Source: Promethearchaeota archaeon (lineage in GTDB: Archaea; Asgardarchaeota; Lokiarchaeia; Sigyniarchaeales; SOKP01). Taken from it: a stretch of 57,099 bases of DNA. The stretch spans positions 1 through 57,099 of the forward strand of contig JABCSY010000013.1 in NCBI GenBank assembly GCA_018238625.1. Direction: 5' to 3'. Both the position numbers and the translations under genes were made by a program. Under the pieces are notes generated by a model, which was given only the letters and a program-made list of their open reading frames with translations, had not been told where the DNA came from and did not search any database. Positions 1 through 7,815 of this stretch are shown piece by piece; within the stretch, counting starts at the first letter, position 1, and each line of letters begins with the position of its first letter.

Positions 1-294
1 ATTATTTGATATGTTTAGATAATTAATATTTGGTATTTGGTTGGGAAAACCCTTAAGTGATTTTAAACTTGTATTGACAATTTCGATTAATTCTAAATTC
101 GGGAGTAAATGAGGGAGACCTTCAAGAGAATTTATGGTTGTATCCATAATTCTGATTTTCTTTAGATTAGGCAGATCTTCGGGCAATCCTTTGAATGAAT
201 TCAATGAGCAATATCGCAAATCGATCTCTTTTAAATAAGGAGATGCATGGTGAATAAATTGTCTCTCACTAATGTTACGATTTGAAAAATGCAT
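1..294 (-). CDS. leucine-rich-repeat protein, N-terminal part (runs off the window)
   Basis: An open frame of 98 codons begins at an ATG (294-292) and is still open at base 1, so the gene continues outside the window. The protein shows leucine-rich-repeat spacing of about 22-24 residues: units such as LKEIDLRYCSLNSFKGLP, LKKIRIMDTTINSLEGLP and LELIEIVNTSLKSLKGFP. LRR proteins are generally protein-binding scaffolds; the partner is unknown. No signal peptide is visible. It is divergent from the repeat protein starting at 335, with only 40 bp between the two starts, so the two probably share one promoter region. The LRR assignment is fairly safe from the periodic L-x-x-L-x-L pattern; the function is not known. 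Confidence 0.7.
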   Translation of the reverse strand, partial: MHFSNRNISERQFIHHASPYLKEIDLRYCSLNSFKGLPEDLPNLKKIRIMDTTINSLEGLPHLLPNLELIEIVNTSLKSLKGFPNQIPNINYLNISNN

Positions 295-334
295 ATTTAT
301 ATCATTTATTTGACTATTTAATTAACGATTAAAA

Positions 335-3046
335 ATGGATTTTGAACCTGAAAAATCATTCGAAAAACCTAATACCGAGAAAGCGGAAAAGGATAAAATC
401 GCATCGAAACCAGACGATAAACCAAAAAATAACAAAAACGACTATAAGGATAAAAAAATCGAGGGCTCAAGCCAGAAGCCGAAAGACAAACCGAAGAATA
501 AAATCGAACCCCGAAAGATAGATATACAGAAAGAGCCAAGACATAAAATCCAACGGCAAAAAGCAAACCCTCTAACTCCACCCAGGAATAAAATTGAACG
601 CCCAACATTTGACCCTGATCGTGAGCCAATCAATAAAATAGAACCTCGACAGTTTACACCCAAGAAATCCAAAAATAAAATCGAACCAGTCCATCTGGAC
701 TTCACTCGAGAACCAAAAAATAAAATCCAACCTTACAGGCCGCATACGCCAGTTGAAAATAAAAATAAGACCAAGAACGCCGTAAATTCAATAAAAACTA
801 AACCTGAAACCCAACCCAAGGGTAATCGACTTAAATCTAAATGGGCTTTCGTCAACTACGATAAAAATGGTAGGGCGCTCTCCAAAGAAGATAAAATAGA
901 AGTGTTAACGAACTACTTTATCACTAATGTTAAACCCGTGCTATTACAAAATCCACTCGCTCGAGAAAAAATGGAAAAACATAACGCGCTTAGTGTAAAT
1001 GATCTCACAGGAAATGGTCTTAGAGGTCTAGTAAGAGCAATGGGTCAAGAAAATAAAATTATGTGGAGCGAATTCAAGAAATCGCTTGGATTTACCGGAA
1101 AATATAAATCTCAATCTCAGATTGATTTTAATTTCCTTAATTACGATAAACATGGTAAACTCTTAAGCCGAGAGCATAAGTTTAATGTCAGTGTTACATA
1201 CCTTAAAGAAAATCTGCTTCCAAAATATAAAAAAATCCCTGCCATTCAGGAAAAGCTCGAAAAAGGAAAATTCATGACGATACGAGATTTACAAAATAAT
1301 GGGGATTATATGTTCATTCATAACCTTAATAAGAGTCATAAAATCACCTGGAATGAATTAATCACTAAAGCCGGCTTTAAGATAAATGTAAATCAAGAAA
1401 AGTATCGGTTCATCAATTTTGACAAGGATGGTCAACGATTATCCTATGACCAGAAACTCAAAGTTGCTAAGAATCACTTTGAAAGTATCATCCTACCTGA
1501 CTTAAAAAAAGTCCCAGAAATTCACCAGAAATTGCTTCAAAACAATCCCCCTTCCGTCGATGATATTAAAAATCATGGACACCCTGGTTTTGATAGACCT
1601 CTCACTCAGAAAGAACCTAAAATAAGCTACAACACTCTAGTTGAAACATGTGGCTTTAAAGTCAACATCGACCATGATAAATATCGGTTCCTAAACTATG
1701 ATCAAAATGGAAAACTACTCACATTAGAGCAAAAACTCTCTGTTGCACGAAATATCATGAAAAATACAATCATCCCCGATTTAATAAAAAAAGGTATTAT
1801 AAATCCTGGAGGCACCCCTAGAAGTCATGATATTTCACGGGGAGGTTATAGTGGTTTTGTACCAGCGCTCACTATAGTAGGAAATAAAATCCTCCATAAC
1901 GACCTTATGATTTCCATAGGTTTAAAACCAAATTTAGAAATAGGGCGATGGGATTTTCTGAAATATGATAAAAATGGTAATGAAATAACAAATAAAGAGA
2001 AATTAGAGCGCAGTTCGAAATATTTTCTTGAGAATATTTATCCAGACTTAGTCCAAAAAGGTGTCATAAATGACGGACAAAGCCCAACTGGTCTTGATTT
2101 AACTAGAAATAACCATGTCGATTTTATTAGTGCAATACGCAGTAAAGAACCTAAATTAGCTTTTAACCAATTATTAGAGTATAGTGGTTTTAAACCGATA
2201 TCACCTCAAAATAAAGAAAAATGGAAGATTTTCTATGATATCAACAACAATCCATTACCTCGGACAGAGCAAATAAGAGTTGCAGTGAATTATTTTAAAA
2301 ATGAGATTATACCTAATCTAATAAAAAAAGGAGTTGTAACTACTGATCAGACTCCAGACACATTTACACTCGAGAAATATGGGCATCTGGATTTTTTTAA
2401 GGCAATCCATAAAAGAGGAATTTTATATAATGAAGTTGTAATTAAAGCCGGTTTTAGGCCTAATGATAGAAATATCTTGTCTTCAGTCGGTAAAGACTTT
2501 CATTGGAATGCTGAAAGAATCTTTTTGGAGCATACTATAAAGAAAAACTGTATATCTTTTTATGAAGTGAATGGTAACGGAGATAACTCTATAATAGTAG
2601 ATGAAAATTTTAAAAAATTATCTGTTATTGCTGCTAATTTTGCTCGCAATCGACCTAATATTAAAATCATTAATGTTGATTATTATCTAAGTAATTCAGA
2701 CAGAGCAGCACTTGATCATAGTACAAGAAACTACCAAGATGAAAATAAAGCTCTATTCTTGGTTCCTGTTAACGCTAGAGAATCTCGTATGTTAAATGAT
2801 GATACATTATTTCATGAAAATGTTTTTATTCTAGATCCTAAAAGCTTTACTAGGTTTATGGGATACGAAAATGAATTATTTGATGACTTTATGGAATCTG
2901 TCCACTTAGCTAAATGTGCGATTTATGATGAAACATCAAGAGAAATTCTAAATGAAAAATCTGTGGAATCTATTGGAACTATTAAAACCAAGAAAAACCA
3001 GTTAAATAGATCAACAAAAAGATTTAAAGAAGTAGTAATAAAATAA
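335..3046 (+). CDS. large repeat protein: 15-residue NKI[EQ] repeats, six ~90-residue repeats, unknown C-terminal domain
   Basis: Unrecognised 903-residue protein of clear modular build. Residues 1-165 are Lys/Pro/Glu rich and probably disordered. They contain six copies of an (N/H)KI(E/Q) motif at residues 55, 70, 85, 100, 114 and 129, a near-perfect 15-residue period. Residues 168-725 hold about six repeats of 85-95 residues, each starting with a 'F(V/L/I)NYDKNG' type motif, followed by a helix with 'IIPDLIKKG', and ending with 'Y(N)ELLxxxGF'. The last part of each repeat resembles the short DNA-binding repeats found next to homing nucleases (HNH_repeat-like), which is an inference. Residues 730-903 form a separate globular domain with 'NGDNSIIVDENF' and 'IKIINVDYYLS', perhaps nuclease-like, unproven. 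No membrane segment or signal peptide. The start at 335 is the first ATG after the divergent LRR promoter. Confidence 0.75.
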   Translation: MDFEPEKSFEKPNTEKAEKDKIASKPDDKPKNNKNDYKDKKIEGSSQKPKDKPKNKIEPRKIDIQKEPRHKIQRQKANPLTPPRNKIERPTFDPDREPINKIEPRQFTPKKSKNKIEPVHLDFTREPKNKIQPYRPHTPVENKNKTKNAVNSIKTKPETQPKGNRLKSKWAFVNYDKNGRALSKEDKIEVLTNYFITNVKPVLLQNPLAREKMEKHNALSVNDLTGNGLRGLVRAMGQENKIMWSEFKKSLGFTGKYKSQSQIDFNFLNYDKHGKLLSREHKFNVSVTYLKENLLPKYKKIPAIQEKLEKGKFMTIRDLQNNGDYMFIHNLNKSHKITWNELITKAGFKINVNQEKYRFINFDKDGQRLSYDQKLKVAKNHFESIILPDLKKVPEIHQKLLQNNPPSVDDIKNHGHPGFDRPLTQKEPKISYNTLVETCGFKVNIDHDKYRFLNYDQNGKLLTLEQKLSVARNIMKNTIIPDLIKKGIINPGGTPRSHDISRGGYSGFVPALTIVGNKILHNDLMISIGLKPNLEIGRWDFLKYDKNGNEITNKEKLERSSKYFLENIYPDLVQKGVINDGQSPTGLDLTRNNHVDFISAIRSKEPKLAFNQLLEYSGFKPISPQNKEKWKIFYDINNNPLPRTEQIRVAVNYFKNEIIPNLIKKGVVTTDQTPDTFTLEKYGHLDFFKAIHKRGILYNEVVIKAGFRPNDRNILSSVGKDFHWNAERIFLEHTIKKNCISFYEVNGNGDNSIIVDENFKKLSVIAANFARNRPNIKIINVDYYLSNSDRAALDHSTRNYQDENKALFLVPVNARESRMLNDDTLFHENVFILDPKSFTRFMGYENELFDDFMESVHLAKCAIYDETSREILNEKSVESIGTIKTKKNQLNRSTKRFKEVVIK

Positions 3047-3238
3047 CCTTGAAAGATAAATTTAAATTATTAAATAAAACTTAAATGAAATTTTAAATAG
3101 TAGAACTTTTATTATTATTTAAAAAAAGATGTAATTATATTGGGTCTTACTCCCGATATTATAAAATTATTGTTTTATAATATGTTATCTTTAAGGGAAT
3201 AGCCCCATTCAAAGAATAGAGAAAGGAGAGATGGGAAA

Positions 3239-3961
3239 TTGCTTCATAATGTTTACCTTATTTCAAATTTTACGGGTATTTGTTTAGTCCATAGGAAGTA
3301 TGGGACTATAGAGTTTAATCAAGATTTAGTATCTGGTTTTTTAACAGCATTAAAAGACTTTTCAGTGGAATTCTCGAAAGGATCGGGCGAATTGAAAATC
3401 ATTGATATGCAAATATTTTATCTCCTTCTTGTTTTTAAGGAGGGAATCTTGTGCACAGCGGCAGCGGATAAAAATGATGATGCTAAAATCACTCATAAAG
3501 TTCTTAGTGAGATTATCGATAAATTCCTGGGAAAGTTTGGAAACCTAAAGGACTGGTCGGGAGATGTTAGGATGTTCAGAGGCTTTGAAAATGTTATGGA
3601 TGCTATGCTAAAAAACGGTCAAGTGGCAGAAGTTGCTTTAAAAATCCCCATCTTGAAGATATTTGAGAAAGATTTCGTAAAATCACGGAAACAGATCGCT
3701 AAAAAAGGATTAGTGTTGTCAGAAGATGATTTAAGGGACGCTCAGAACCAGAAACCGATGTGGACATCAAAGCGACTTCCCCCCCAAGTAATTGCACAAG
3801 GTTTCTTGAATAAGGAACAATATAAAATTGCTCATTTAGCGGATGGATTTCACACAATTTCGGATATCGCGGAGGAAGCTGGAGTGCCACAATCAGAGAT
3901 TGATGTAATGATCGACGATCTGGATGACTTAGGTCTTTTAAGGTTTATCGATATTAAATAA
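3239..3961 (+). CDS. longin-like domain protein with C-terminal winged helix
   Basis: The start is TTG, preceded by AAGGAG (3223-3228) about 10 nt upstream; an ATG at 3231 is out of frame. Residues 1-110 read as a longin/roadblock-type domain: hydrophobic strand 'VYLISNFTGICLVHRKYG', then strands and a helix, as in the longin-like proteins that are abundant in Asgard genomes. Residues about 180-240 read as a winged helix-turn-helix ('TISDIAEEAGVPQSEIDVMIDDL'). Longin domains serve as docking platforms for small GTPases in eukaryotic trafficking; joining one to a helix-turn-helix suggests a link from GTPase signalling to DNA or to another protein surface, but that is inference. It stands alone, flanked by AT-rich spacers. 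No transmembrane segment. Confidence 0.65.
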   Translation: MLHNVYLISNFTGICLVHRKYGTIEFNQDLVSGFLTALKDFSVEFSKGSGELKIIDMQIFYLLLVFKEGILCTAAADKNDDAKITHKVLSEIIDKFLGKFGNLKDWSGDVRMFRGFENVMDAMLKNGQVAEVALKIPILKIFEKDFVKSRKQIAKKGLVLSEDDLRDAQNQKPMWTSKRLPPQVIAQGFLNKEQYKIAHLADGFHTISDIAEEAGVPQSEIDVMIDDLDDLGLLRFIDIK

Positions 3962-4129
3962 GCAGTAGTATTTATTCTATTAATCTAATTTCAGGAAATT
4001 ATATTTATTTTTAAAGTGTTCATCACATTTTAAACTACAATTTTTAATAATTATTGAAAAACTTAAATATTTATTAGTAATATAAATACTTAGTTTACTT
4101 TTACAAAGACAAAATTACTGGATGTAATA

Positions 4130-5332
4130 ATGAATTTATCTGATTTTGGAAGAAGATTTCTGTGTTTAGTACATCGTATTGACAAACACAATAAGGGATA
4201 TGTAGATTTTTATATTGGTCCAAAAAAAATTCGGAAAATCGTTGACAATGAGGTAATAATTTCACCAAACAAACTTTTAATTGATTGCAAAGCTTTACAA
4301 AAAGATTTGTTTAAACAAGGTTACGATAAAAAACGCGAGCTATACTTAGAAAAAATGTTCACGGCGATGAGGACTTCGATCGAAATCCTAAACGGTATCG
4401 AGATTCCTATTAAGGAACAATTTTTAAGGCTTTATGATGTAGTCTTACAACCAATTAAAGAATCTGAATTAGATAACTTAAAAGAAGAGTTTAACGCAGC
4501 GTATGGTGGTCCTGGAAGTTTAGAAAATCGAATGAGCGATTTAAGAGTACGACGAACTGTTCCTGAGGGTAAGGTATTTGAATTATTTAAAAAAGCTCTC
4601 GACATCACGAGAGAGCGAACTAAAGAGTTATTTGTTAACTTCTTACCTCAAAAAGAACGAATTGTTATAGAATTAGTTAATAATAACGATGAAGTAAAAT
4701 GGGCTTATTACAATTGGTACAAGGGTAATTTTTGCTCCCGAATAGAGGTTAATCCGAATTATAACATGTATTGGACCGCATTTTTGTATGCTGCCGCACA
4801 TGAAGCCTATCCTGGACACCACACAGAATTTGCTATCAAAGAAAGAGTGTTATATCGCGAATTAGATCAATTTGAGCACTCAATACTACTGCTACATAGC
4901 CCTAAATTAATACTCTCAGAAGGGATCGCAGAATTAGCAGTAGAAGTGCTCTTTTCAAATCGGGAAGCAGTAGAAATTAGTTTACGAGAATTTTGCCCAG
5001 ATTCATCAAACGAAGATTCTCTTGAAATAATGATGGCACAAAACAAAGTAAAAAGAAAATTAACGCTTTTTTGGTATAGTTTTGCATATCATGCGCTTAT
5101 TGATAAATATAAAGATGAGGAATTAATCCGATATGGAACAAATTTTGAAATTGTTAATAAAGAAAACATAAAAGTTCAACTTAAAAAACTCTCTGACCCA
5201 GTTTATTCAAAAAACGCTTTTATGTATAACCTTGGAAGCAATCTCATAAAACACAAGTACGGAGAGCTTCCTTCAATTAAAGATTTTCGATATCTTCTCG
5301 TTAATCCAATTTTACCTTCAGATTTACTATGA
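4130..5332 (+). CDS. DUF885-like zinc metallopeptidase, copy A
   Basis: A 400-residue protein with the DUF885 signature 'AAHEAYPGHH' at about residue 223, in which H-E-x-x-x-H supplies two zinc ligands and the catalytic glutamate, and 'LSEGIAELAVE' about 40 residues later, which would supply the third ligand. DUF885 proteins are gluzincin-type metallopeptidases whose substrates are mostly unknown. The family is usually longer (500-600 residues), so this is a short form. No signal peptide, so it is probably cytoplasmic. A paralogue lies at 52598-53806; by eye about two thirds to three quarters of residues match, including an invariant 'DLRVRRTVPEG' block. Both copies are followed by the same non-coding block and a tiny peptide gene. 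The ATG start at 4130 aligns with the TTG start of the paralogue. Confidence 0.75.
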   Translation: MNLSDFGRRFLCLVHRIDKHNKGYVDFYIGPKKIRKIVDNEVIISPNKLLIDCKALQKDLFKQGYDKKRELYLEKMFTAMRTSIEILNGIEIPIKEQFLRLYDVVLQPIKESELDNLKEEFNAAYGGPGSLENRMSDLRVRRTVPEGKVFELFKKALDITRERTKELFVNFLPQKERIVIELVNNNDEVKWAYYNWYKGNFCSRIEVNPNYNMYWTAFLYAAAHEAYPGHHTEFAIKERVLYRELDQFEHSILLLHSPKLILSEGIAELAVEVLFSNREAVEISLREFCPDSSNEDSLEIMMAQNKVKRKLTLFWYSFAYHALIDKYKDEELIRYGTNFEIVNKENIKVQLKKLSDPVYSKNAFMYNLGSNLIKHKYGELPSIKDFRYLLVNPILPSDLL

Positions 5333-5463
5333 CACTTCATTGTATATTGATGATGTAAAGTATTTAGAATTGTTTTGGCCTACATTGATAAAAAATTTTA
5401 TCTAAAAATCCCTAAAAGCATGAGTTGTTTATTTTATGCTAATCACTTTTTACTTTTTTAGGA

Positions 5464-5473
5464 GTTTAAATAA
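5464..5473 (+). promoter_or_regulatory. TATA-like box of tiny peptide gene 1 (candidate)
   Basis: The sequence gtttaaataa lies just after the T-rich end of the peptidase transcript and is identical in the second copy (53997-54006). If used, transcription would start about 25 bp downstream, giving a leader of roughly 95-100 nt before the peptide ATG at 5589. Position and conservation are seen; promoter use is inferred. Confidence 0.4.
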
Positions 5474-5588
5474 ATTTTGTCAAATTAATAAATAAGCTTG
5501 AAAAAATTAAACATAAAACATCCATTTTGGCTCCAAATTAAAAAGAATAAGTCAAAAACATTTAAATTAACAAATTGAGTGAGAAACA

Positions 5589-5618
5589 ATGCCTGGTCAG
5601 AACGGTATAGGCCCATAA
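5589..5618 (+). CDS. tiny peptide gene 1 (MPGQNGIGP, 9 residues)
   Basis: ATG, eight further codons and TAA encode M-P-G-Q-N-G-I-G-P. The start is preceded by a purine-rich gagtgag about 5 nt upstream. Two relatives occur at 54125 (MPGQDGFVPY) and 54304 (MPGEIGIVP). Residues M1, P2, G3, G6 and P9 are the same in all three, while third codon positions vary silently (CAG/CAA for Gln, GGT/GGA for Gly6), as expected for selection on the peptide. A hairpin and T-run follow 3 nt after the stop. No such peptide family is known to me. Possible roles are a signalling or modulating peptide, or a leader peptide; the peptidase upstream could process it, but that is speculation. Confidence 0.5.
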   Translation: MPGQNGIGP

Positions 5619-5621
5619 TTA

Positions 5622-5663
5622 GATGTTTATTATAAGAACATCACATATTTTCTTTTCTTTTTT
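5622..5663 (+). terminator. hairpin plus T-run after tiny peptide gene 1
   Basis: GATGTT (5622-5627) pairs with AACATC (5637-5642) across a 9-nt loop and is followed by a T-rich tract (5648-5663). The same arrangement follows the other two peptide ORFs, with a longer stem in each, so it is a conserved transcription end. Confidence 0.6.
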
Positions 5664-5705
5664 AAAATGAGTAGTTCAAAAAAATATTCTAATATAATTA
5701 AATAG

Positions 5706-6294
5706 AGCTTACAATTTAACAAAATGTAATCTATTTCATTTCGGTTTTAAAATGAAAACAAAAAACACTTCCAACTTTTTCAATTCCTTGAAAAATTCTA
5801 GAAATAGCAGGAAATACTTTTTTTCTAAGTTTTTTGTAATTTATAAAATCATTTTATATTTGTTGGGAAAAAGTTAAAAACACATTTTTACGATTTTAAT
5901 AGATTTTTGCAAAAAAAAAAAAGAGTAAAGTAAAATGTAAGGTATTCATAAGACATATATCTTTATAGATTCTACGCAAAGTTTATATACGAAATGTTAA
6001 ATGAACATTTTAAGGTATTTATAAAGAAAAAATCGTTAAAATGAAAAATGTAAGAATTTATAAGGATATTATTCCATTTTATTAGATAGATCTTCGAGTT
6101 TAGATTTTTTCTACATATTTAAAAAGATTATGATAAAAATAATAATAGGGAAAAAAAATTTCCAAGGTTAAAATTTAATATGAAAATTAAAAAATTATTA
6201 GTCAAAAAGATAGAAAGATTTCTAATATATGTTATAAAAAGGAATTTCTATTTCTCATAGCTGTAAATCAAATTATAAGTGAGGAGAACATAAT
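5706..6294. other. AT-rich gap with no recognised gene
   Basis: About 590 bp between the peptide terminator and the intein-like gene. No convincing ORF or structured RNA was seen. It contains a 12-13 base A-run near 5911-5923 and a strong ribosome-binding site GAGGAG at 6281-6286 that belongs to the next gene. A TGA at 6280-6282 is in frame with that gene and closes its frame upstream. Confidence 0.5.
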
Positions 6295-7683
6295 ATGAGT
6301 CAAAATAGGTGTGAGAAAACAAAACTGCCATCCGGTATAACAGGAGATACGGCAATTTCCTTAGCCGATAGTCGTAATATAACAATTTTAGAGTTGATAG
6401 CAGAATATAATGCTGGGGTTGAAAATTTCTGTTTTTCTTTGGATGGATGTTCAAATATAGTTATTGCTAAAATAGAAAAACTTGTAGAAGTTGGGATATC
6501 GTCAAAGGTAATAAAAATTACATTAGACAATTTTGAATCGGTAGTATGTAGCCCAAATTGTTTATTCATTGCCAAAGATAACATGATTTTTGAAACAGTT
6601 AGTCTACATAATGGTCAATCATTAATGCCCCTAATATTTGATTATGCGAAAAATGTGCCTAAAGGCAAAGAGGATTATAAACGACATAAGAATTTAAATG
6701 AATATCTTGTAGTTTTTAATCCCACTTCAGGATTATTTAATTTTGTTCATTCATTAGCAGATAATTATAATCTTCGGAATTTGATATATAGTAGAAAAAA
6801 AGGAAATTTTAGGCATCATTGCGATTTTAATAAGTACAATAATAATCCTACAAATATAGATAGAAAAACTCATTCTGAGCATTTTAGACTACATTCTGAA
6901 ATTGCCTCAGAGAATATGAGAAAATTACATCTAAATCCTGAGTTTCAGGAAAGACATTCCAAAAGAGCTTCAAAAAACATTAGTGGATATTTAAAGTCAG
7001 AAGAATTTTATAAAATGACTAGGGGTGCGGGACAGAGAGGAAAGAAGTATTTGATCGAATACAATAAAAGTGAAAAGGGGAGAAAAAAATCGTCCGAAAT
7101 TGGAAAACATGGCAAGATGAAGTGTCAAGAGTGCGATCAAGTATATTTCGGAAGAAAAGAGATGGATCAACATTATAAAGACGAACATCCCGAAATTTGG
7201 GAAAAAAGGATGGCGAATTTTCAAAAAGGTTCTATTAAATATGTAAGGAGTGAAGAAGGACGGAAGGCTCAATCAGAAAAGGCAAAAAGTGGAAAGATGA
7301 TCTGCCATGTATGTGGAGAAATAATATGTGGGGCAAGCGAATTAAAGAAACATTATGCAGAGATACATAACGATCCTGTGCCATGCCCTTTTTGTGGAAG
7401 ATTGTGCAAGGGAAAAGGGGGTCTGAGTACTCATGTAAGATTCTGTCCCAAAAATCCAGACCACGAGGTTCGAGAAATTGGAAATTTTCCTTGTCCTTTT
7501 TGCGATGAAGTCTTTGGTTCACAGAGAGGATTATCAGGTCATATAACTAGGGGACATAAAATAGTTAATCATAAAATAATTGATATTGAAATCATTGAAT
7601 GTGAACCGATAGCCATCTATAATTTATGTATAAAAAATTCTGATAATTTTGGATTATCTGCAGGGATATTTGTTCATACATAG
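6295..7683 (+). CDS. stand-alone, splicing-dead intein-like (HINT) protein with HNH endonuclease and four C2H2 zinc fingers
   Basis: A 462-residue protein built like an intein but without exteins. Residues 14-110 form the N-terminal HINT half: 'GITGDTAISL' matches the usual C-x-T-G-D-T start, but the catalytic Cys1 is Gly14. Block B reads C-S-P-N-C (85-89) instead of T-x-x-H. Residues 174-200 are an HNH homing-nuclease motif (HHCDFNKYNNNP...H..H...H). C2H2/C2HC fingers lie near 277-297, 337-357, 364-384 and 400-421. The C-terminal HINT blocks are 'IYNLCIKNSDNF' and 'AGIFVH', followed by Thr462 and a stop, where inteins have His-Asn and then the extein. The gene has its own GAGGAG site 8 nt before ATG and an in-frame stop upstream, so no host protein exists. 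Splicing should be impossible; DNA binding and cleavage may remain. It lies directly upstream of an uninterrupted rtcB. Confidence 0.8.
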   Translation: MSQNRCEKTKLPSGITGDTAISLADSRNITILELIAEYNAGVENFCFSLDGCSNIVIAKIEKLVEVGISSKVIKITLDNFESVVCSPNCLFIAKDNMIFETVSLHNGQSLMPLIFDYAKNVPKGKEDYKRHKNLNEYLVVFNPTSGLFNFVHSLADNYNLRNLIYSRKKGNFRHHCDFNKYNNNPTNIDRKTHSEHFRLHSEIASENMRKLHLNPEFQERHSKRASKNISGYLKSEEFYKMTRGAGQRGKKYLIEYNKSEKGRKKSSEIGKHGKMKCQECDQVYFGRKEMDQHYKDEHPEIWEKRMANFQKGSIKYVRSEEGRKAQSEKAKSGKMICHVCGEIICGASELKKHYAEIHNDPVPCPFCGRLCKGKGGLSTHVRFCPKNPDHEVREIGNFPCPFCDEVFGSQRGLSGHITRGHKIVNHKIIDIEIIECEPIAIYNLCIKNSDNFGLSAGIFVHT

Positions 7684-7815
7684 AGCTATTGTTTTCTACG
7701 AAAACCTATAAAGAAATTTAAGATTAGACTTTCATTGAAATTGCCCTCTTTTTATAAATAATCAAATGGTTTAAACTACCTAAAATTTTATGAGTTTAAA
7801 AAAATTTTGAAGAAT

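Larger units (their letters stand above)
5348..5705 (+). repeat. conserved block downstream of peptidase copy A (pairs with 53881-54240)
   Basis: This stretch aligns almost end to end with 53881-54240, in the same orientation and the same place behind the paralogous peptidase. Shared landmarks in order: 'tatttagaattgttttg', 'ttattttatgct' followed by a T-rich run ending near 5458 (probable terminator of the peptidase mRNA), 'aggagtttaaataaatttt' (TATA-like), 'catccattttggct', the peptide ORF with its ribosome-binding site, a hairpin plus T-run, and 'taatataattaaatag'. By eye the block is at least as well conserved as the peptidase coding region, which suggests that it is itself functional. 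Confidence 0.75.

Noticed and set aside
5592..5612. Hairpin GCCT/AGGC within peptide ORF 1, suggesting an RNA structure instead of a peptide
   Set aside because: The pairing is absent in copies 2 and 3, whereas the codons for P2, G3, G6 and P9 are kept.
5706..5770. Possible fourth, decayed peptide gene (aaaatgtaatc with T-rich sequence after it)
   Set aside because: The ATG is followed directly by TAA, and no hairpin or M-P-G sequence is present.
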